From Channa striata (lineage: Eukaryota > Chordata > Actinopteri > Anabantiformes > Channidae): a stretch of 64,000 nt of DNA. The notes under the pieces are model-generated. The model saw only the letters and a list, made by a program, of their open reading frames with translations. It was not told the origin of the DNA and did not search any database. The position numbers and the translations under genes were made by a program. The stretch lies in NCBI GenBank assembly GCA_033026295.1, contig CM065183.1, positions 4,087,157 to 4,151,156 of the forward strand, read 5' to 3'. Below, piece by piece: positions 1 through 13,021 of the stretch (position 1 is its first letter; each line of letters starts with the position of its first letter).

Positions 1-319
1 GCGTTCATTGGGATATTTACTCCATATTTCATCTGTGTTTTCCCGTCACTCTCTATTATCATTAATAGAATCATCAAGATTGTAGATGAGCTCACATCTT
101 CAGGGCAGGCGGAGGATGGTTCTGATCCGAAACACTTTGAATCCAAATGTTTCTGTACTACACTTTGCATCGGACCAATGACAAAACCACAGCCCAGCTG
201 CGTGCTCATCCTCCTCTGCCATTAAGGTCGAAGACCCTCCCTGATCAAAAAGTTTTGCGTCTGATTCTGCCCATGTGTCCCGAACAACAAGTGCTGCCAA
301 TATGGCCACCTCTCTTCAC

Positions 320-415
320 GCTCCCCGGGTGGGACGCTGCATCACCGCCGTGCGCCCGACGACTTCAAAGACCAGGACGTGCGCGAGTGACGGACAGCCG
401 GGGAGTCTTCCCGAT
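320..415. other. CpG-dense patch
   Basis: CpG occurs more than ten times within about 95 bases, including two GTGCGC-type words and CCCGGG, in an otherwise CpG-poor neighbourhood. It might be an unmethylated regulatory element, a promoter remnant or an exon. The three forward frames give only short, stop-limited peptides that I do not recognise. Confidence 0.35.
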
Positions 416-3064
416 GTAAATAAACACTCAGGCATTTTACCATCAAAGCGGCTGAACCATTGTTGTGGTCAGCGTTGTCTCACATGTGTCATGTTGGATG
501 ATGTGGCAGGGAGCGTGTTGGTTGTTTTGATGTACGGTGGTGCTTTTCATGACCTCTTAAAGCGTTGTGGGGAAGGGGGCATGTGTTCAACCACAATGCG
601 GAGCCTCTTTCGATCAAAGTCAAGTGTCAAAACAGACAATTGGGTGGAGAATGGAGAAGGGGCTGTGTACTGTATCTGAAAGACTTTAAAGATCTTCAGA
701 CTTTGCTCTTAGACATACAGATGCACCGCACTGTACTTACATTTTCTGCTTATCCACACAGAGCGTTTGGCTGTGAAACTGGGAGTCTTTAACTGGATTA
801 TAAAGTATTAACAGCAGCAGATAAAGGCGAAGAGAAAAGAAAACACTTGGATCTCGACTGTTGCAGAGAAACTATTAGAAAATCCATTCTTCTGAAATCC
901 AGCTCGAAAAAAAAAACAAGGTTTATGTTTCATTCTTTAGGTCTCCAGGCTGTCGTTCAAAGAGTTTGTATTGTAAGCAATTTTTCTTTTGCCCTCCTCC
1001 ACTTGTCTTTGTGTGCCACTGGCGACCATCATATTAAAACACCTTTGTTCATGTTTTCACTCTCAAAACCGCCTCTTCTCCCATTTGCCCAGTTTCTTCA
1101 AAAGATGTGTCATCTTTTTACATAATGGGTCTGGACCTGCAGGAAAACTCTGCCCTGTCCAGCTGTTTCATTCAGAGCATAAAGTCTGTGGAGAATGATG
1201 GGGGTCAAAATGGAGGAGATGGGTGGAGGGGGAGTCGAGAGCAGCGCTCAAAGGGAAGAATGAAAAGAGAGGTTCTCCTCCTTGGTTCGACCATGTTAAC
1301 CATAAAGATGTGTGTGTATGTACTGGAGCGAGACACTGAGGGTGAGAATCGGGGCCTGAATATTTCCACCCAGCACTCGCTGCAGAGGCATTTCCATAGC
1401 AGGTGGTCTGGCTCAGCCGCCATCTGGAGGCCTCGATGGCCAGATAACCTTCGCTATTTACAAACCCCAAACTTTGTTTAGACAGACCCTCTAAAAGCCA
1501 TGTGATGGCCAAAAAAAACTCCAGGCTCACTTTTGTTTTTAACCGTCAAGACTTGGGAAAAGGGAAAGTCACGCTGAATTTCCCCAAAACCACAAAGAAA
1601 TACTTCTGTTGGGAATATGTAAATAAATAGCAAAATGAAGCAAGATTTTGCAGTTACGTCTCGGACATGTTGCATACCACAAATCAAAGTCCATAAAGTG
1701 GAAATTCACGGGGCTGCATGTGAAGTAGTTTCCTATTGTACCCCTCCCAAATAGTAAAAATAATCATTTAATTAACATGCTGGGAATGTATAAGCAGTGC
1801 AGTTTTGTGGTGTGGGAAATGATTTGACAGGAAGGTCCTGTCTGAGGGAAATTATACAATGAAAAAACTGTAAATGTTGGTTTTCTTAAATCAGAATTGG
1901 CTTGAGGTTCGTTTCCGTGTCTTTGTATTTCTTCGACATCTTGCATAAATTCAACCAATCACAAATTCTTCTTCTGAACTCCACATCTCCTTATGTAACA
2001 TGATTTTGAGTAAAGGCTGCGGCAGGTGAAGAGCTGGTTTTGGAGTTTTGTTGAAAACTAGGTCATCTACATTGGATATAGTATACCTGAGTTCACCACT
2101 CTTTGAATTTTGTCTGAACATCCTTTTCCCCCGCAGCTTCTCAGCTTCTTGGTGATTGGGAGTGTAACGCAGGCCGACTGCATTAGAGCCATTTCCGCTA
2201 AGTGAAATATGTGTCCCGTCAGCTTGGCTCATTCATTATTTATCCGTTTGCTCACATCTGAAACAAACCTGAAAAAAAAAACAAACACAAAAGCGCTTTA
2301 TGGCCCCACGGATTGGAGGAGCACTCGTTGATGTCATCCACGGGATGTGCTGCACGCTGATTTATTCTGAATGTTATTAACCTTTTCCTCTGCGGAAGGC
2401 TCCGCTCACCTCTGTGTGAGAGAGAAAGGTGCGGGGGTGTATGATTAAAAAGGCAAAAGTCTATCAAAATTGGGTCGCCTTATGTTTGTTCGGGTTAATC
2501 TGGGCAAACCCTGCCTCTCCAAGTTCAAAGCAGACAGCATGTGGTCCTTCACTGTCCTGTGAGTGATTATAAATGGTAAAATAAAGTCACTATGATATTG
2601 CCATAACCGAGCAAGCAAGCTGTGGATGACTTCCAGATGTCCCTTATGCACAAATGCATTTGTTACAGTAATAAAAATACTTTAGATTATATTTTCATTT
2701 CAAGAATAGCTGGCGCTATCATTGCAACTGGAACATGAGCATGTGGAAAGGGAAAAGAAGATCAGAGGGAGATGAGAGACTGGGATTCCACGAAAATGGC
2801 ATTATTGATGGAATTTTACCACGAGGTGAGAGAACGGGGAAGCTCAAGAGAAAAGACCGACTATAGCTCTTAGTACACAACTAGCACCTAATTTATCATC
2901 TCGTTGCAGGAGCAAGCAAAGAAATTAAGTGATAAGAAAATCAATGGCATACCCCTGGATCCATATAAATGCTGCTAATGTTTAAAACCCCTAGTAAATG
3001 TGCAGTGAATGCAGCATGGAGGGGAAAGCAGGAGGGTGAAGTAAAGGGTTGCAAGAGAGGACAC

Positions 3065-3085
3065 GGGTGAGGGGGGGTTGAGGGG
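3065..3085 (+). other. Potential G-quadruplex motif
   Basis: Four G-tracts of three or more, separated by loops of 3, 1 and 4 bases within one 21-base stretch, match the usual G3+N1-7 rule on the + strand. Whether it folds in vivo is unknown. Confidence 0.5.
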
Positions 3086-3329
3086 CGTGGAAGAGAGGGT
3101 CATCAATCACGTCTGGGTGACACACAATGAAATCTGACCGCAGCCCAAGATGTTTTAATACAGCATCCATTAGAGCCCTCAAATAAATTGCAATTTGGAA
3201 AACAGAACATAATACCAGCCAAGTTTTCCTCATCCATCTTGCAGTGTGTCATGTAATGTAATTGCGTTGTTAATTTATCCAAGAATTTCCTTGCTACACC
3301 ATTTCATCCACATTGGTTAATTTCCCTGT

Positions 3330-3625
3330 AGAGTATATTTTCTCCCTTTCCCTCAGCTGGCCCTCCCCTCCTCTAGCTGTATAGCTAGCGGGGGCAGAGT
3401 AATGTTTCTGCTTAGCATGGCATTAGTCGAAGGGCTAATCAAAGCACTGAAGTCTGTGACACTTTATCAATGCCTGGCTGTGTTGGCTGCGTGCCGGCCG
3501 ACCTCACTGTAGTGCAGATCCAATCAGGTCTCCGCTGCCTGTCATTACGTCCCCGCGACAGCAGGATCACTCAAAAATGCCTGTGGATTACATCAATATT
3601 ATTGACAGAGTTTGGGGGCATTTGA
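3330..3625. promoter_or_regulatory. Candidate conserved non-coding element
   Basis: This is repeat-poor, balanced-composition sequence with clustered factor motifs: a TCF/LEF-type ATCAAAG at 3438-3444 adjoining a TAATC homeodomain core, a CCAAT in ATCCAATCAGG, CTGTCATTACG, and ATTGACAG at 3601-3608, which contains the MEIS/TGIF core. There is no coding frame of note. Conservation cannot be seen from one sequence; the call rests on composition and motif clustering. Confidence 0.4.
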
Positions 3626-3631
3626 AGCTGG

Positions 3632-3652
3632 GCAGCAGCAGCAGCAGCAGCA
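3632..3652 (+). repeat. (CAG)n trinucleotide run
   Basis: About seven uninterrupted CAG/GCA units immediately follow the candidate element. No reading frame around them looks coding. Confidence 0.85.
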
Positions 3653-3969
3653 CATGCGTAGCGCAGAGGACCGACACTTCCTGTGTTTGGACGGAGGCGC
3701 TGCAGCGAGCCTGCTGGAAGACAACAGTTGGAGAGATGTGTGGCCGCGAAAATCAATACGCTGCCTAAAATGAAAACGAGAAATAAAAGAACGAGAAGGT
3801 GCGGGGCCACTGAATTAACTTTGAAGAATTTAAATGCGACTCTGCAAACAGATTTGCAATAGTGAAATGGCAAAAATGTTTAAAACTGGATCCTGACCGG
3901 ATTTGAATAGCAAGGACAAGACAAGAACCAGGGGACTGACCTGGGAAAGACCATGAACGCAACAATAAG

Positions 3970-5560
3970 CAGCAGTGGAAAGTAACAAAGTAAAACTACT
4001 TACTTACTTACTGACCGTACAGTTTTCTCATATTTCCCTACTGTGACTTTCAATCCACTACATCTAAGAGCAAACATCTCTACTTTTTGCTGCACCACAT
4101 TCCTAATCAAAGTTGCCTTACAATCACATCACTTTTCATAATAAACAGCTTTTTCCGTTTTCTCCTTCCACGGTCTTATTTAAAAGACTGAGTTGGTATC
4201 AAGTAATTTTATTATTAATTACTAACAGGGCTACGTCCAGAGAACTGGCAGACTTTGACATCCTTTCTGCAGCTGCTTGGTGTGATATCCACAGGTGCTG
4301 ACCCCAGCCTCGGTTTGTCACTGACACCACCACTATCTCCCATCACCTGACTGAGGACGTAGAGGAGGGGGCTGGTAGGAGACGGGTGGAACGGCCCTGC
4401 AGGGCGAAGAGGATGAGGTGAAGGGGATACTTTTTGTCTGCCTCCCGACACAGTCCTGAAATTGTCTTCTCTCCCTTCAGACACCATGAAGGTAGGTAGA
4501 GAGCGAGGAAGCGAACAAGAAGCCTGATGTGATCAAAGGATGACAGCAGAGCTAGAGGAGGAGAGTCGGTCAAAACAAAGGCTCGTTCGAAAGTTCCCCT
4601 GTGCAGGGTTTCTTACTGGCTGACGGAGAGGGAGAGACGTGGACTCCACCCCTCAGCCAGAGCTCGTTTGTGCCAGTGGACACATCACAGGCAACAAATG
4701 AGCTCCTGTTATTTCATCCATCTGTATATTTTACATGCAGGCGATATTCATAGGTCTAAAGTGCATATGCATGTCACTCAAATGTTCACTGAAGTTAGTA
4801 AAAGACAATCAGAGAATTAAGGTTAATATAATAGTGCGTAGTTTAAAAATATTCAAAAGATGTACTCAATCTAAAGTAGTAAAATTAGTATGTAAAAAGT
4901 GCAACATTTTGTATTGTACATTACGTTAGGTGTAAACGTTTGAAGCCCATATAATGAAAAAGTATCATACTATATTAATATAAACAGCATTCTTAATGTG
5001 GGAACTGGGTGAGATGGGACTATATTTACCCTTTTATATATTCAAGCAGTATGATATAAAGAAATCACTATATTTGTCTTCTAATTAATTCATCAGATTA
5101 TGTCTCTCTGGAATGTTGTGCAGTAAAAGCATTAATTTTAAATACTACAATACAAATACCTAAAAATATACCTAAGTGAAAGTACTTGAATTTTCAATTT
5201 TTAAAGACCTTTTAAAGATAAAATGCAACGTTGGGATTGTTAATCAAATCATTAAAAAATTACATGTCTAGACGTTATATATAAGTGAGGATACGTGTGC
5301 ACTATTGAAACAACAAGTCACTGATATGTAAAAGAAATATTCATTTCCATTTGTTACTTTGTTTGCTTTAATTGGTTTGTTTCACACAGGTGTTGTAAAA
5401 GATAAATTCATTTTAAAGCATGACTTAAGAATAATACTGTATATTTTTACAACAGGACAAAGACACGTAATAATCTCTTTAAGTTTGTTTAAAATTGTAC
5501 TTAACTACAGCACTTTGGTAAATGTCCTTAGTTACTTCTTTTACTTAGACACTGGCTGCA
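3970..5560. mobile_element. Diverged teleost repeat with inverted ends
   Basis: The left end (from about 3973) begins AGTGGAAAGTAACAAAGTAAAA and runs into words such as CCACTACATCTAAGAG and CTACTTTTTGCTGCACCACAT. The right end (about 5490-5550) reads AAATTGTACTTAACTACAG, GTAAATGTCCTTAGTTACTTC and is roughly the reverse complement of the left. An internal related block lies near 5120-5200 (TGTTGTGCAGTAAAAGC, AATACTACAATAC). I recognise these phrases as a very common interspersed family in spiny-rayed fish, carried here as an old copy. I see no transposase frame. The stretch 4220-4640 looks unrelated and may be an insertion or unique DNA. Outer limits and class are uncertain. Confidence 0.55.
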
Positions 5561-5579
5561 CAGATCAAACGCACTGAAA

Positions 5580-8095
5580 TGGTTTTTATTTGAAGCTCAT
5601 CTTGTGATGCTAATCTATCTTAAAATTAGAACTCTGATTCAAAGCTCACCACATGGGACTGTAACAGTGTTTCCACGAGTCCAGCTGGGCTGTCTTCTCT
5701 GTGTTCTACAAATCTATCATTAAAACTGCAGCGGTTTACAGAGAGGAAGTCTCACTACTTCCAGATAAATCAGCGAAATAAAGACAAAACCTTTCATGCA
5801 TGTCCAAAAAGCAGCAGCTCTCCAACCTCACAAACCTCAAAGCCAAGGCTGCAGAAAGACATATTTATTTTCATGGTTTGGAGAGGTATAATCGGATGCC
5901 ATTATGTGGATTTGGCTAAGTTGAACATCTACATCTGAGTGAAATGGTCATAGTTGGAAATCAACACTGAAACAGACAGATACTGTCTATGTTTCTGTGC
6001 ATCAGCAAGCAAACGTAAAGTGTGAGTGATAATCGCATATTTCAGTTTCCATTTTGCATTGAACAAATCCAATGCAAGATTAAATTTTACACATTGCACC
6101 AGGCCGCATGCTACTTCCTGAAGCGTCTGGGTGATATTGAGGATTGTCTCAACACTCTCACCAAAACACCACCCATCATTAACTGATCTGGGAGGTTTTT
6201 ATAAAAAAAAAAATGGTGCTGAGTACAGTTTTGAGGTTTGGTTTTCTGTTTTGCCTGACGAGATTTTAACATCTCATCTTTCTTTACACAAACAGGTGTT
6301 TTGATGATCTGACCTTAAAGGTCACCCAACTCTCAAATTCACCCCCCACCCCACACACTTTTTCTCTCCTTCTTCTTTATAGGAGTAAATTATGTCTCAG
6401 GAGGAAGAAGACAAGAAAGAGGAGCTTACTTCCTTAATCCCACCACCTCACATGAAGAACAGCTATAGTATGAAGATATGGGGGGTCCTTGAAATGTGCA
6501 CTCCAGCTATTTCCTTCACGCAGCCTGTCATGGCCAATGCGGCTGAAGACAACAGGAAGGGCAAACAAGTACTAGTACATCTATCACCGTTCTGACAGCT
6601 GGAATAAAAGGTTGACAGGACGGAAATCTAGTTGGGCCCCCTAGACACGGCCTGCTCAGCTAAGTCCAGACTAGGAAGAGATGAGGAATAAATTAGTAAT
6701 AGTGTTTTACCTGTCAACAACAGAGGCACCCCCGGCTATCGACGCACTGAACTCAAACACATTCAGCCACACACCAAAAGAAAAAGTTAGCAATGTGCTC
6801 AAGCAAAGAAGCAAAAACGTGGAAGTTTGAACCCTATGTGGTCGGCACAAAGTTGGATGGGAAGTGAATCAGTAACAGTTCCTGCTCCGTAACTAGCCAC
6901 TGTTAAAGTGCCCCGAACGAATGCACCGAGGTCAGCGGCAGACTTCAAGCGTATGTACACTCTCACATTACACTCGGTGATAATATCGACCCCGACAATA
7001 TCGACAGCTTTCCTCGAGAATGTTTCGAATCAGCAAATGGAGTTTCAAAGTGTGCTCGGGCGAAAAGAAACAAATAAAGAATACACATTCAAACGGAAAT
7101 ATAAGCATAACTGCACGGCAGAGCTTTTCAAATGACACACTGCTTTTTGTATAGACCCTTATCCAAAGGAAAATCTCTGAGCTTCAGGTATATCAGATAT
7201 CAACCAACCTCTGCAATTAGCAAAGGAATTTGCCTAATTGAATTTGCAATCAACTTCGGTTTCAGGCGAGCAAGGCCACTTCCATTTGTGTTTCTTGTAG
7301 TATCGCAATTAAGAGGAACGATTCCGTCCAAGTTGGATAAGGGATCTACCTAATATATGGATTGATAAATGTGTCCACGCTCATTTGAAAAAAGACTTTA
7401 TGCTCTTGATATTAAGTCAAGTCTGATCTACTCATAAGACATTTTGCTCGAAACATCTGCTTTTAAAGCTTTGAGCCATTGACACTTTGTGATTTATTGA
7501 CTGGGCTTTTTGTAATTCAGCTTTCTGGTTCTATTTCGTCAGCCTTTTGCTGGACTCTTCATTTCTAACCTTCAGACTTTCATGACCCTTTAAATCTTTC
7601 TGTGAGATTCTACAGGCTGGTAAAACGGTTATGACCTCTTTATCTGTTTTATGGACTCCCTGGCCATTTCAGATGGGCAAAAATCAATGTCATTTTTGAC
7701 TGAAATCAATCGAATTTACTGGCGGTAATTTGAACATGCAGTGGAATAAGGGTACAGGGGAATTGTGGGCTGAACAGCGGCATGTCAATAAACGCTATGG
7801 TTAAACTTTAGAATGAATAATTAAAACAAACGCAGGAAAGTGAACATAAACAAATACATCAAACTAGCCATCCCTTCCCTATATATTACGTGTTTACATT
7901 TTATTTCTGTTTGAATTCCACAGCGTCTGCATACTTCAGTTTTATCTAAATGAATTCCAATGCATGGCTTCAAAGGAAAAGGCATAAATCATGTTTTATA
8001 TGACAAGACAAAGACATCATTGATCATTTTGTTGTGAAAGCCACATCTTGGTAATCCCTCTCTTCCTCTCGCCATCGCTGCACTGTCTAATGATG
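5580..8095. other. Intergenic, no gene seen
   Basis: AT-rich sequence without a recognisable coding frame, tandem repeat or strong motif cluster. The short reading frames in it lack splice or homology support. Confidence 0.55.
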
Positions 8096-8375
8096 CACAG
8101 ATTGACACTGTGGCCCCTCCTCCCTTCCTTTCCTGTTCTCTGCCCATCTGTGTGAGAGATCCTAGCATACAATACTGCTTCTGCATGTTTCCTGAAGATG
8201 TGCCTCCCAGCCTGGGAGAATACAGGATTAATGAGATAGATTTATCTTTTCTGGTAATATACCCACCATTGTTTTCTCCATGCATGTCCTAAATGCATCC
8301 CAGAGTGCCTTGGGAGAGGGCTGCATCATTGCGTCCCATAGATCAGTGGTGCAGCATTTTATTTCACGTTCCCAT
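8096..8375. promoter_or_regulatory. Candidate conserved non-coding element
   Basis: A plain block with ATTGACA at 8101-8107, GGATTAATGAG at 8225-8235 (bicoid-type/homeodomain), a GATA site pair (AGATAGA then TTATCT at 8242-8247) and an ATTGTT SOX core at 8268-8273. Open frames on + (8110-8292) and - strands are short and unrecognised. It was chosen on motif density only. Confidence 0.38.
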
Positions 8376-8713
8376 TTCCCTTTAGAAAAAAGTCATAATA
8401 TGTGTGTGCATGCACATATAGTTCACGCAACATTTCAGCACTTTAAGAAGTGTGTTATTCTGAGTTTAGAAATCACTGTTACAAGTGTGTAGTTGTCTTG
8501 TATGCGTCCTGATTTTCACACAGAGCTCGTAAGCATAGTTACAACATCACATGCACATTATAATAGAATACATACAATATGTGATCGTTATTAATTAAAT
8601 GAAGCCAACAAAGGCGTGCTGGTTTGAAACAGTGGAGATGCTCACACAGAGAAAAGCCACAATTGGTTGCATGTGTGTGACTACTTCCTGTAATAAACAT
8701 TTTATTTGAATAT

Positions 8714-8733
8714 AAAGAAAGAAAGAAAGAAAT
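8714..8733 (+). repeat. (GAAA)n short tandem repeat
   Basis: Four to five GAAA units in an AT-rich context. Confidence 0.8.
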
Positions 8734-8929
8734 AAATGCAAAAGAGAAATACATTGATAAATGCTCTGCTGATTACCCCACAATCCACATGAACACAAAT
8801 TATGATTGTAGAATTTGGTGAAACTACATGCATGTACTCATCAAAGAGCAATCTGAAACAACCTGAAGCTACTCATATACGCGGATAGACAATTACAGTG
8901 TCCTTTGGAGAGTAGTTAAAAGGGCTAAG

Positions 8930-9260
8930 AGTCAATAATGACTTACATGTTCTTATTTGGTTTTGTCAATGCTTTGCCCTCGCTGGGAAATTGTTTTGCT
9001 GCACTGCCTCAAGGATGATGTAAATTAGCCAAGATTTTACATTACTGCCTTGCAGATGAACATGTGAGCACCATCTAGGAGGACAATTACACCGTTTATG
9101 TAGATTAGAGGCTGGGATACCCTTTTAAACTTAGATTAATTGGTTATAGCAAAATTTTAAAATGACTTGCTGACGGAAATAAATATTATTTTTACAAGTA
9201 TTGTTTTACAAAAATGCAATTAGACGATCCAGCTGAAAATGTATGCTTCAGTTCATTTGA
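8930..9260. promoter_or_regulatory. Candidate conserved non-coding element
   Basis: AT-rich but non-repetitive sequence with homeodomain words (GTAAATTAGCC, ATTAATTGG at 9135-9143, GCAATTAGAC) and a TTTGTCAATG word. No coding potential is visible. The uninterrupted, low-repeat character resembles developmental enhancers of gene deserts. Confidence 0.38.
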
Positions 9261-9689
9261 ATTGTTCGGTAGTATCTTAGGAAAAACACAAATCCCTGTC
9301 AGGGCATATCTTCGCAGCATCTGTTTGAATAGTCAGCTGCTAAAAATGAGAGGACACACACTGTAATTATCAAGGCATGAATCACACACACTATCCTCCC
9401 ATTGCCATGCATTCCTGCTTGGGTGGCAAACCAGAGAGAAACACACAGTGACCCTGCACACTGGTGGGTGTTCTGCTAACAGGTGAAGACCCAGCTTTCA
9501 GCACACCCGAGATCAAGTTTCTGAGGAAACCTGGTGAGAGCACGAGAGCATCGATGACTGTTAACGTTTCGCGTTCACACTACGTCTGTCTGTGTGTGTT
9601 TTGTTCTCCAGTCGCAACCGCCTAGAGCGAATCAGGCCCACATCTAACCCCAAAGTCCCTGACCTCCCAGTGTGAATAGCAAGTGTTTT

Positions 9690-9835
9690 GGAAATTTACA
9701 GCGGGAGTGATTAGCTCATATTTAAATGCAGCTTAGTGGCCAACTTCCTGAAAATTTCACAGCGGTGAGGCATTCGGTGGTGGCTGACGGATTTTATAAT
9801 CACCGATGGAGACTTTGGGAATTTTTTGGTGGGGG
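9690..9835. promoter_or_regulatory. Candidate conserved non-coding element
   Basis: A short block with GTGATTAGCTCATATTTAAAT, GGCTGACGG and TTATAATCACC, i.e. homeodomain TAATC/GATTA cores on both strands. Small and tentative. Confidence 0.3.
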
Positions 9836-11699
9836 CTGCGTGTTCCGACTTAAAATGTGAAAACAGTGAGATCATGTGTAAATACACCCATCAGGCACAA
9901 CAGGATGTTCACCCCATGGTGGCCAAAACATTAGGACCACTTATTCTTACAATGCCCAGTATGATTCCACTACCTACTTCGACCTCAATAATAAACACGT
10001 AGTGGAATTATCATCTCTCTGACAGTTTTAACCTAAAACCTGAGAAATTATAACCATATAAAGGTAGAATTTATGGCAGAGCTGCTGTATAGACTGTATT
10101 TAATTGCATTGTTGGTGATATTTGTTGTGCCGGATCGGTTTACATGCACTGCTCTCTACAAATAATGTACAAATATACTTGTATTTGCTTTATTTGTCTT
10201 GTAATCAGACCCTTGAGCGTTTGAAGGTTAGGAGAGAGGACGAGGCTAAACCTGCCGAACCAACAGCTTCCAGACCAAAAAAAATGAGTGATTGCTCTGC
10301 CTTAAAAAGACTTTAGCCCCGGTGTCGCAGTAATGTGTGCGGCTGTCTTGACTTTGAAATGGCGAAGCAAGCGAAGATGGTTTCCTCCCATGAATCGCTC
10401 GCTCCTCTCCACACATGCACAGCCATCAGCAGGTTAATTAACTGTGAAAGCTGCTCACTTGAAACCTTAAATCACTCATTCAGCGTTCTGTCACGAGCCG
10501 CCAGCTTAACCACGCTGACGAGGGTTCCGCCTTGTTTACCCAACACAGGAGACAGCGACGTGGAGGTGGGGAGAGTGGGGATTTAGGTGGCGTGGTGAGG
10601 TGCTGTGCAAGGGGGCATCAAATTTGGACCAGGAGGATGGAAGGAGAATGTCGGCGAGTGATCTAAAATCACATGGAGAAATATACCCCTGGGTGTCACT
10701 ATAAATGTGCGGCTGCTCTTTCTCCTATCTCTGTGATTGCAGACTGTCGTCGCGAGCCCCGTGTGAAATGTAATCTGTGACTTCAGACTGGTTGAATAAT
10801 AACAGGTGGATTGAATATGAGAGTCTTGGGTATTTTGGAGGTGAACCAATACCGCCCACTCCACCGACATTCTTCCAAAGCACGTGTAAACCCAGACCAC
10901 TCTTTCTTTGTCGAACATAAATTCCGCACCAATATATATGTAAAAACAGTATTTATTCCTTCTTATCTTCCAAGCCATCCTCTCTGCTGCAGGGTATGAC
11001 GGCGAGGAATTCGCACAGTCCCACACTGAAGGCTGCGTGGACTTCTTGGGTGACATCTTTCTGCCAGGGAGCCAGTCCTGGGCTGAGCTCCATCACATCC
11101 TTCAGGGCTCGTATTATTCCTGCCTCTGCAGGTCATCCATAATATCCAAATGTGTTAGCTTAGGGAGAACGGAGGCATTTGCCTGTTTTCCCTCATTAGT
11201 CAAAAGGCAGCGGAGGAATAGGCCCCTCTTTCAGAGCAAAGCTCAACAGAGAGGTTGTGTTCACGTCTGCTCATTTCTCCCTTTAACAGGTTGGACATCT
11301 CAGAGGCGCGGGTTCATTTTGTTCTCACTGCAGGGGTATTGACCAGTAATGGCACCCTAGGGAGAGCCGGACTAATATGTAAGAGCTTTCAACAGCAGCA
11401 AATATCTGGGGCACAGATTCAGATTTGCGTAAAAGAATCCATTGGCTAAAAAAAGGAGAAGATGAAAATCAAGTTACATTTTGAACATGGTGTTTTCTCT
11501 TTGGCTGCGTAAGTGCTGACAGTATTGACAATAAACAAAATGACTGTTGTGAGAATATTTCCCCTCTCTCTCTCTCTCTCTCTCTTCCCCTCTACCGCCA
11601 CTAACACCATCCTCTGTCCATCCTTTGAAACATTAGCGGTGAATATCACATCTATAATTCACCTCGCATCCGAATAATCTCGTAAACTTTTTTACAGTG
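9836..11699. other. Intergenic, no gene seen
   Basis: This stretch includes the longest reading frame of the area (minus strand, about 10,583-11,056). Its predicted product resembles no family I know, and it is treated as chance. A pure (CT)n microsatellite lies within (listed separately). Confidence 0.5.
11564..11585 (+). repeat. (CT)n microsatellite
   Basis: About eleven CT units, a pure pyrimidine tract. Confidence 0.9.
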
Positions 11700-11960
11700 T
11701 AATTCATGCTCACCAGCATTCTTTGTTTAACATTTATGTTTATTGATAAATGAAGATAGGTTTAAATAATTTAGACCAAACATTAGCTGTGAGCAGGGAG
11801 ATTAATAATTGATGGGGTGTGTGAAGGGCTGGGCCACTCTGGGAATAGATAATATTAGCTTAATGCAGGGCTGTGTGAACATGGGAAGTGTAATGGACCT
11901 GCTGCCTTTAACTGATGATGGTTACTGTGGCTTGAAAGTTGTTACAAAAGGGGAAAAAAC
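11700..11960. promoter_or_regulatory. Candidate conserved non-coding element
   Basis: A repeat-poor block centred on ATTAATAATTGATGG (11,801-11,815), which combines TAAT homeodomain cores with a TTGATGG PBX/HOX-like word. It is followed by AGATAATATTAGCTTAATG. No recognisable coding frame. Confidence 0.4.
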
Positions 11961-12539
11961 GGGGTCTGAGTCGCACCGAAAAGGGGAGGGGTTGTAGTGT
12001 GGTCATAGATTTGGCTCATAGGAGCTGACAGTGCAAATTGTGGTTTTAATAGCAGGAGGTTTACACATTCTACAGAGAGGCCCTAATGGCCAGGTCTGTG
12101 CTTAGCGCAAAGGGAGAAAAATGGCCCTGTGCTATTAAAATGAAACTTGAGAAGGTCTTTGCTCTTAGTTTGGTGTTTTCCTTTTTTTTTTCCCACTCGA
12201 AGTCTGTCTCTCCATCACTCATTTTGATCCCCTCCTGTCCATTTCCTGCTCGGAGTCCCACTTAAGTTTGCCCACACACCCTCAACAACGCGTCTCACAA
12301 AGTGATCCAATGCAATGACCCTGTGTGCGGCGCAGGGGCTCATTTTACACACAAAACTGAGGACACAACAAGGTCGTGAACATGCGAGCAAGTCTGAGCC
12401 TGCGCGGCAGATAGTGTTCTGAGAATAATCCAAGCACAACATTAAATATGAATAAATGAAAAGGTTGGAACCTGATTCGGAAACATTCTCTGACCATCTA
12501 AGGCCCATGACCCCCACTTGCACGTGCAACAAAGCCATT

Positions 12540-12705
12540 TTATTGAGGCGTCATTATTTTTGCGCACAAGAGCAGGAGATAGCAATGCTTGATATTACCC
12601 ATATGCTTATGTTAACGGCTGCTCAGTGCCTGCAGGTCAGCCTGCAACAAAATGGCCTCATTTACTCTCAGAGGGATACTCCGCCTGTTGTGCCAGGCTA
12701 GTAAA
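12540..12705. promoter_or_regulatory. Candidate conserved non-coding element
   Basis: Contains CGTCATTATTTTTGCGC, TTGATATTACCC, ATATGCTTATG and a GTTAAC palindrome in plain non-repetitive sequence. Motif-based and tentative. Confidence 0.33.
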
Positions 12706-13021
12706 AAAGATACAGAGGGATGCTGTGTATCAAAGGCTGGGGAGGACTCCTTCATTCCATATTGCTATCACAGCAGCATATTAGCATCTAAACAAAGGAA
12801 ACAGAATCCCCTGCAGCGCAGCAGCCTTTCAAGTGGTCACTCACAGCCTTTATTTATTTCTCAATCCAACACATTTTATGCTGAGTAGCAGAATTTAGTG
12901 CACTAACACCCCCAAAAAAAAGAAAAATCCTCCTGTGTCTTCAGCACAAAAGTGTTGAAGTTGCTGCTTCTTCCCTTTTTCTTCTCTTCCCTCCCTTTCG
13001 TTTGACTTCATCACAGAGCTA

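Larger units (their letters stand above)
1..3329. other. Intergenic, no gene seen
   Basis: No open reading frame has exon-like borders or a recognisable product. A compact CpG-dense patch lies at about 320-415. A YY1-like core (GCCGCCATCT) is at 1416-1425 and a G-quadruplex-type run is at 3065-3085. The remainder is ordinary AT-rich sequence with short A-runs. Confidence 0.6.

Noticed and set aside
320..400. Short frame ending in an acidic/basic peptide near 360-390 in the CpG patch
   Set aside because: Only a few dozen codons between stops and no splice borders; not distinguishable from chance.
10583..11056. 157-codon open frame, minus strand
   Set aside because: No recognisable domain, no splice context and ordinary base composition; within chance length for stop-poor DNA of this size.
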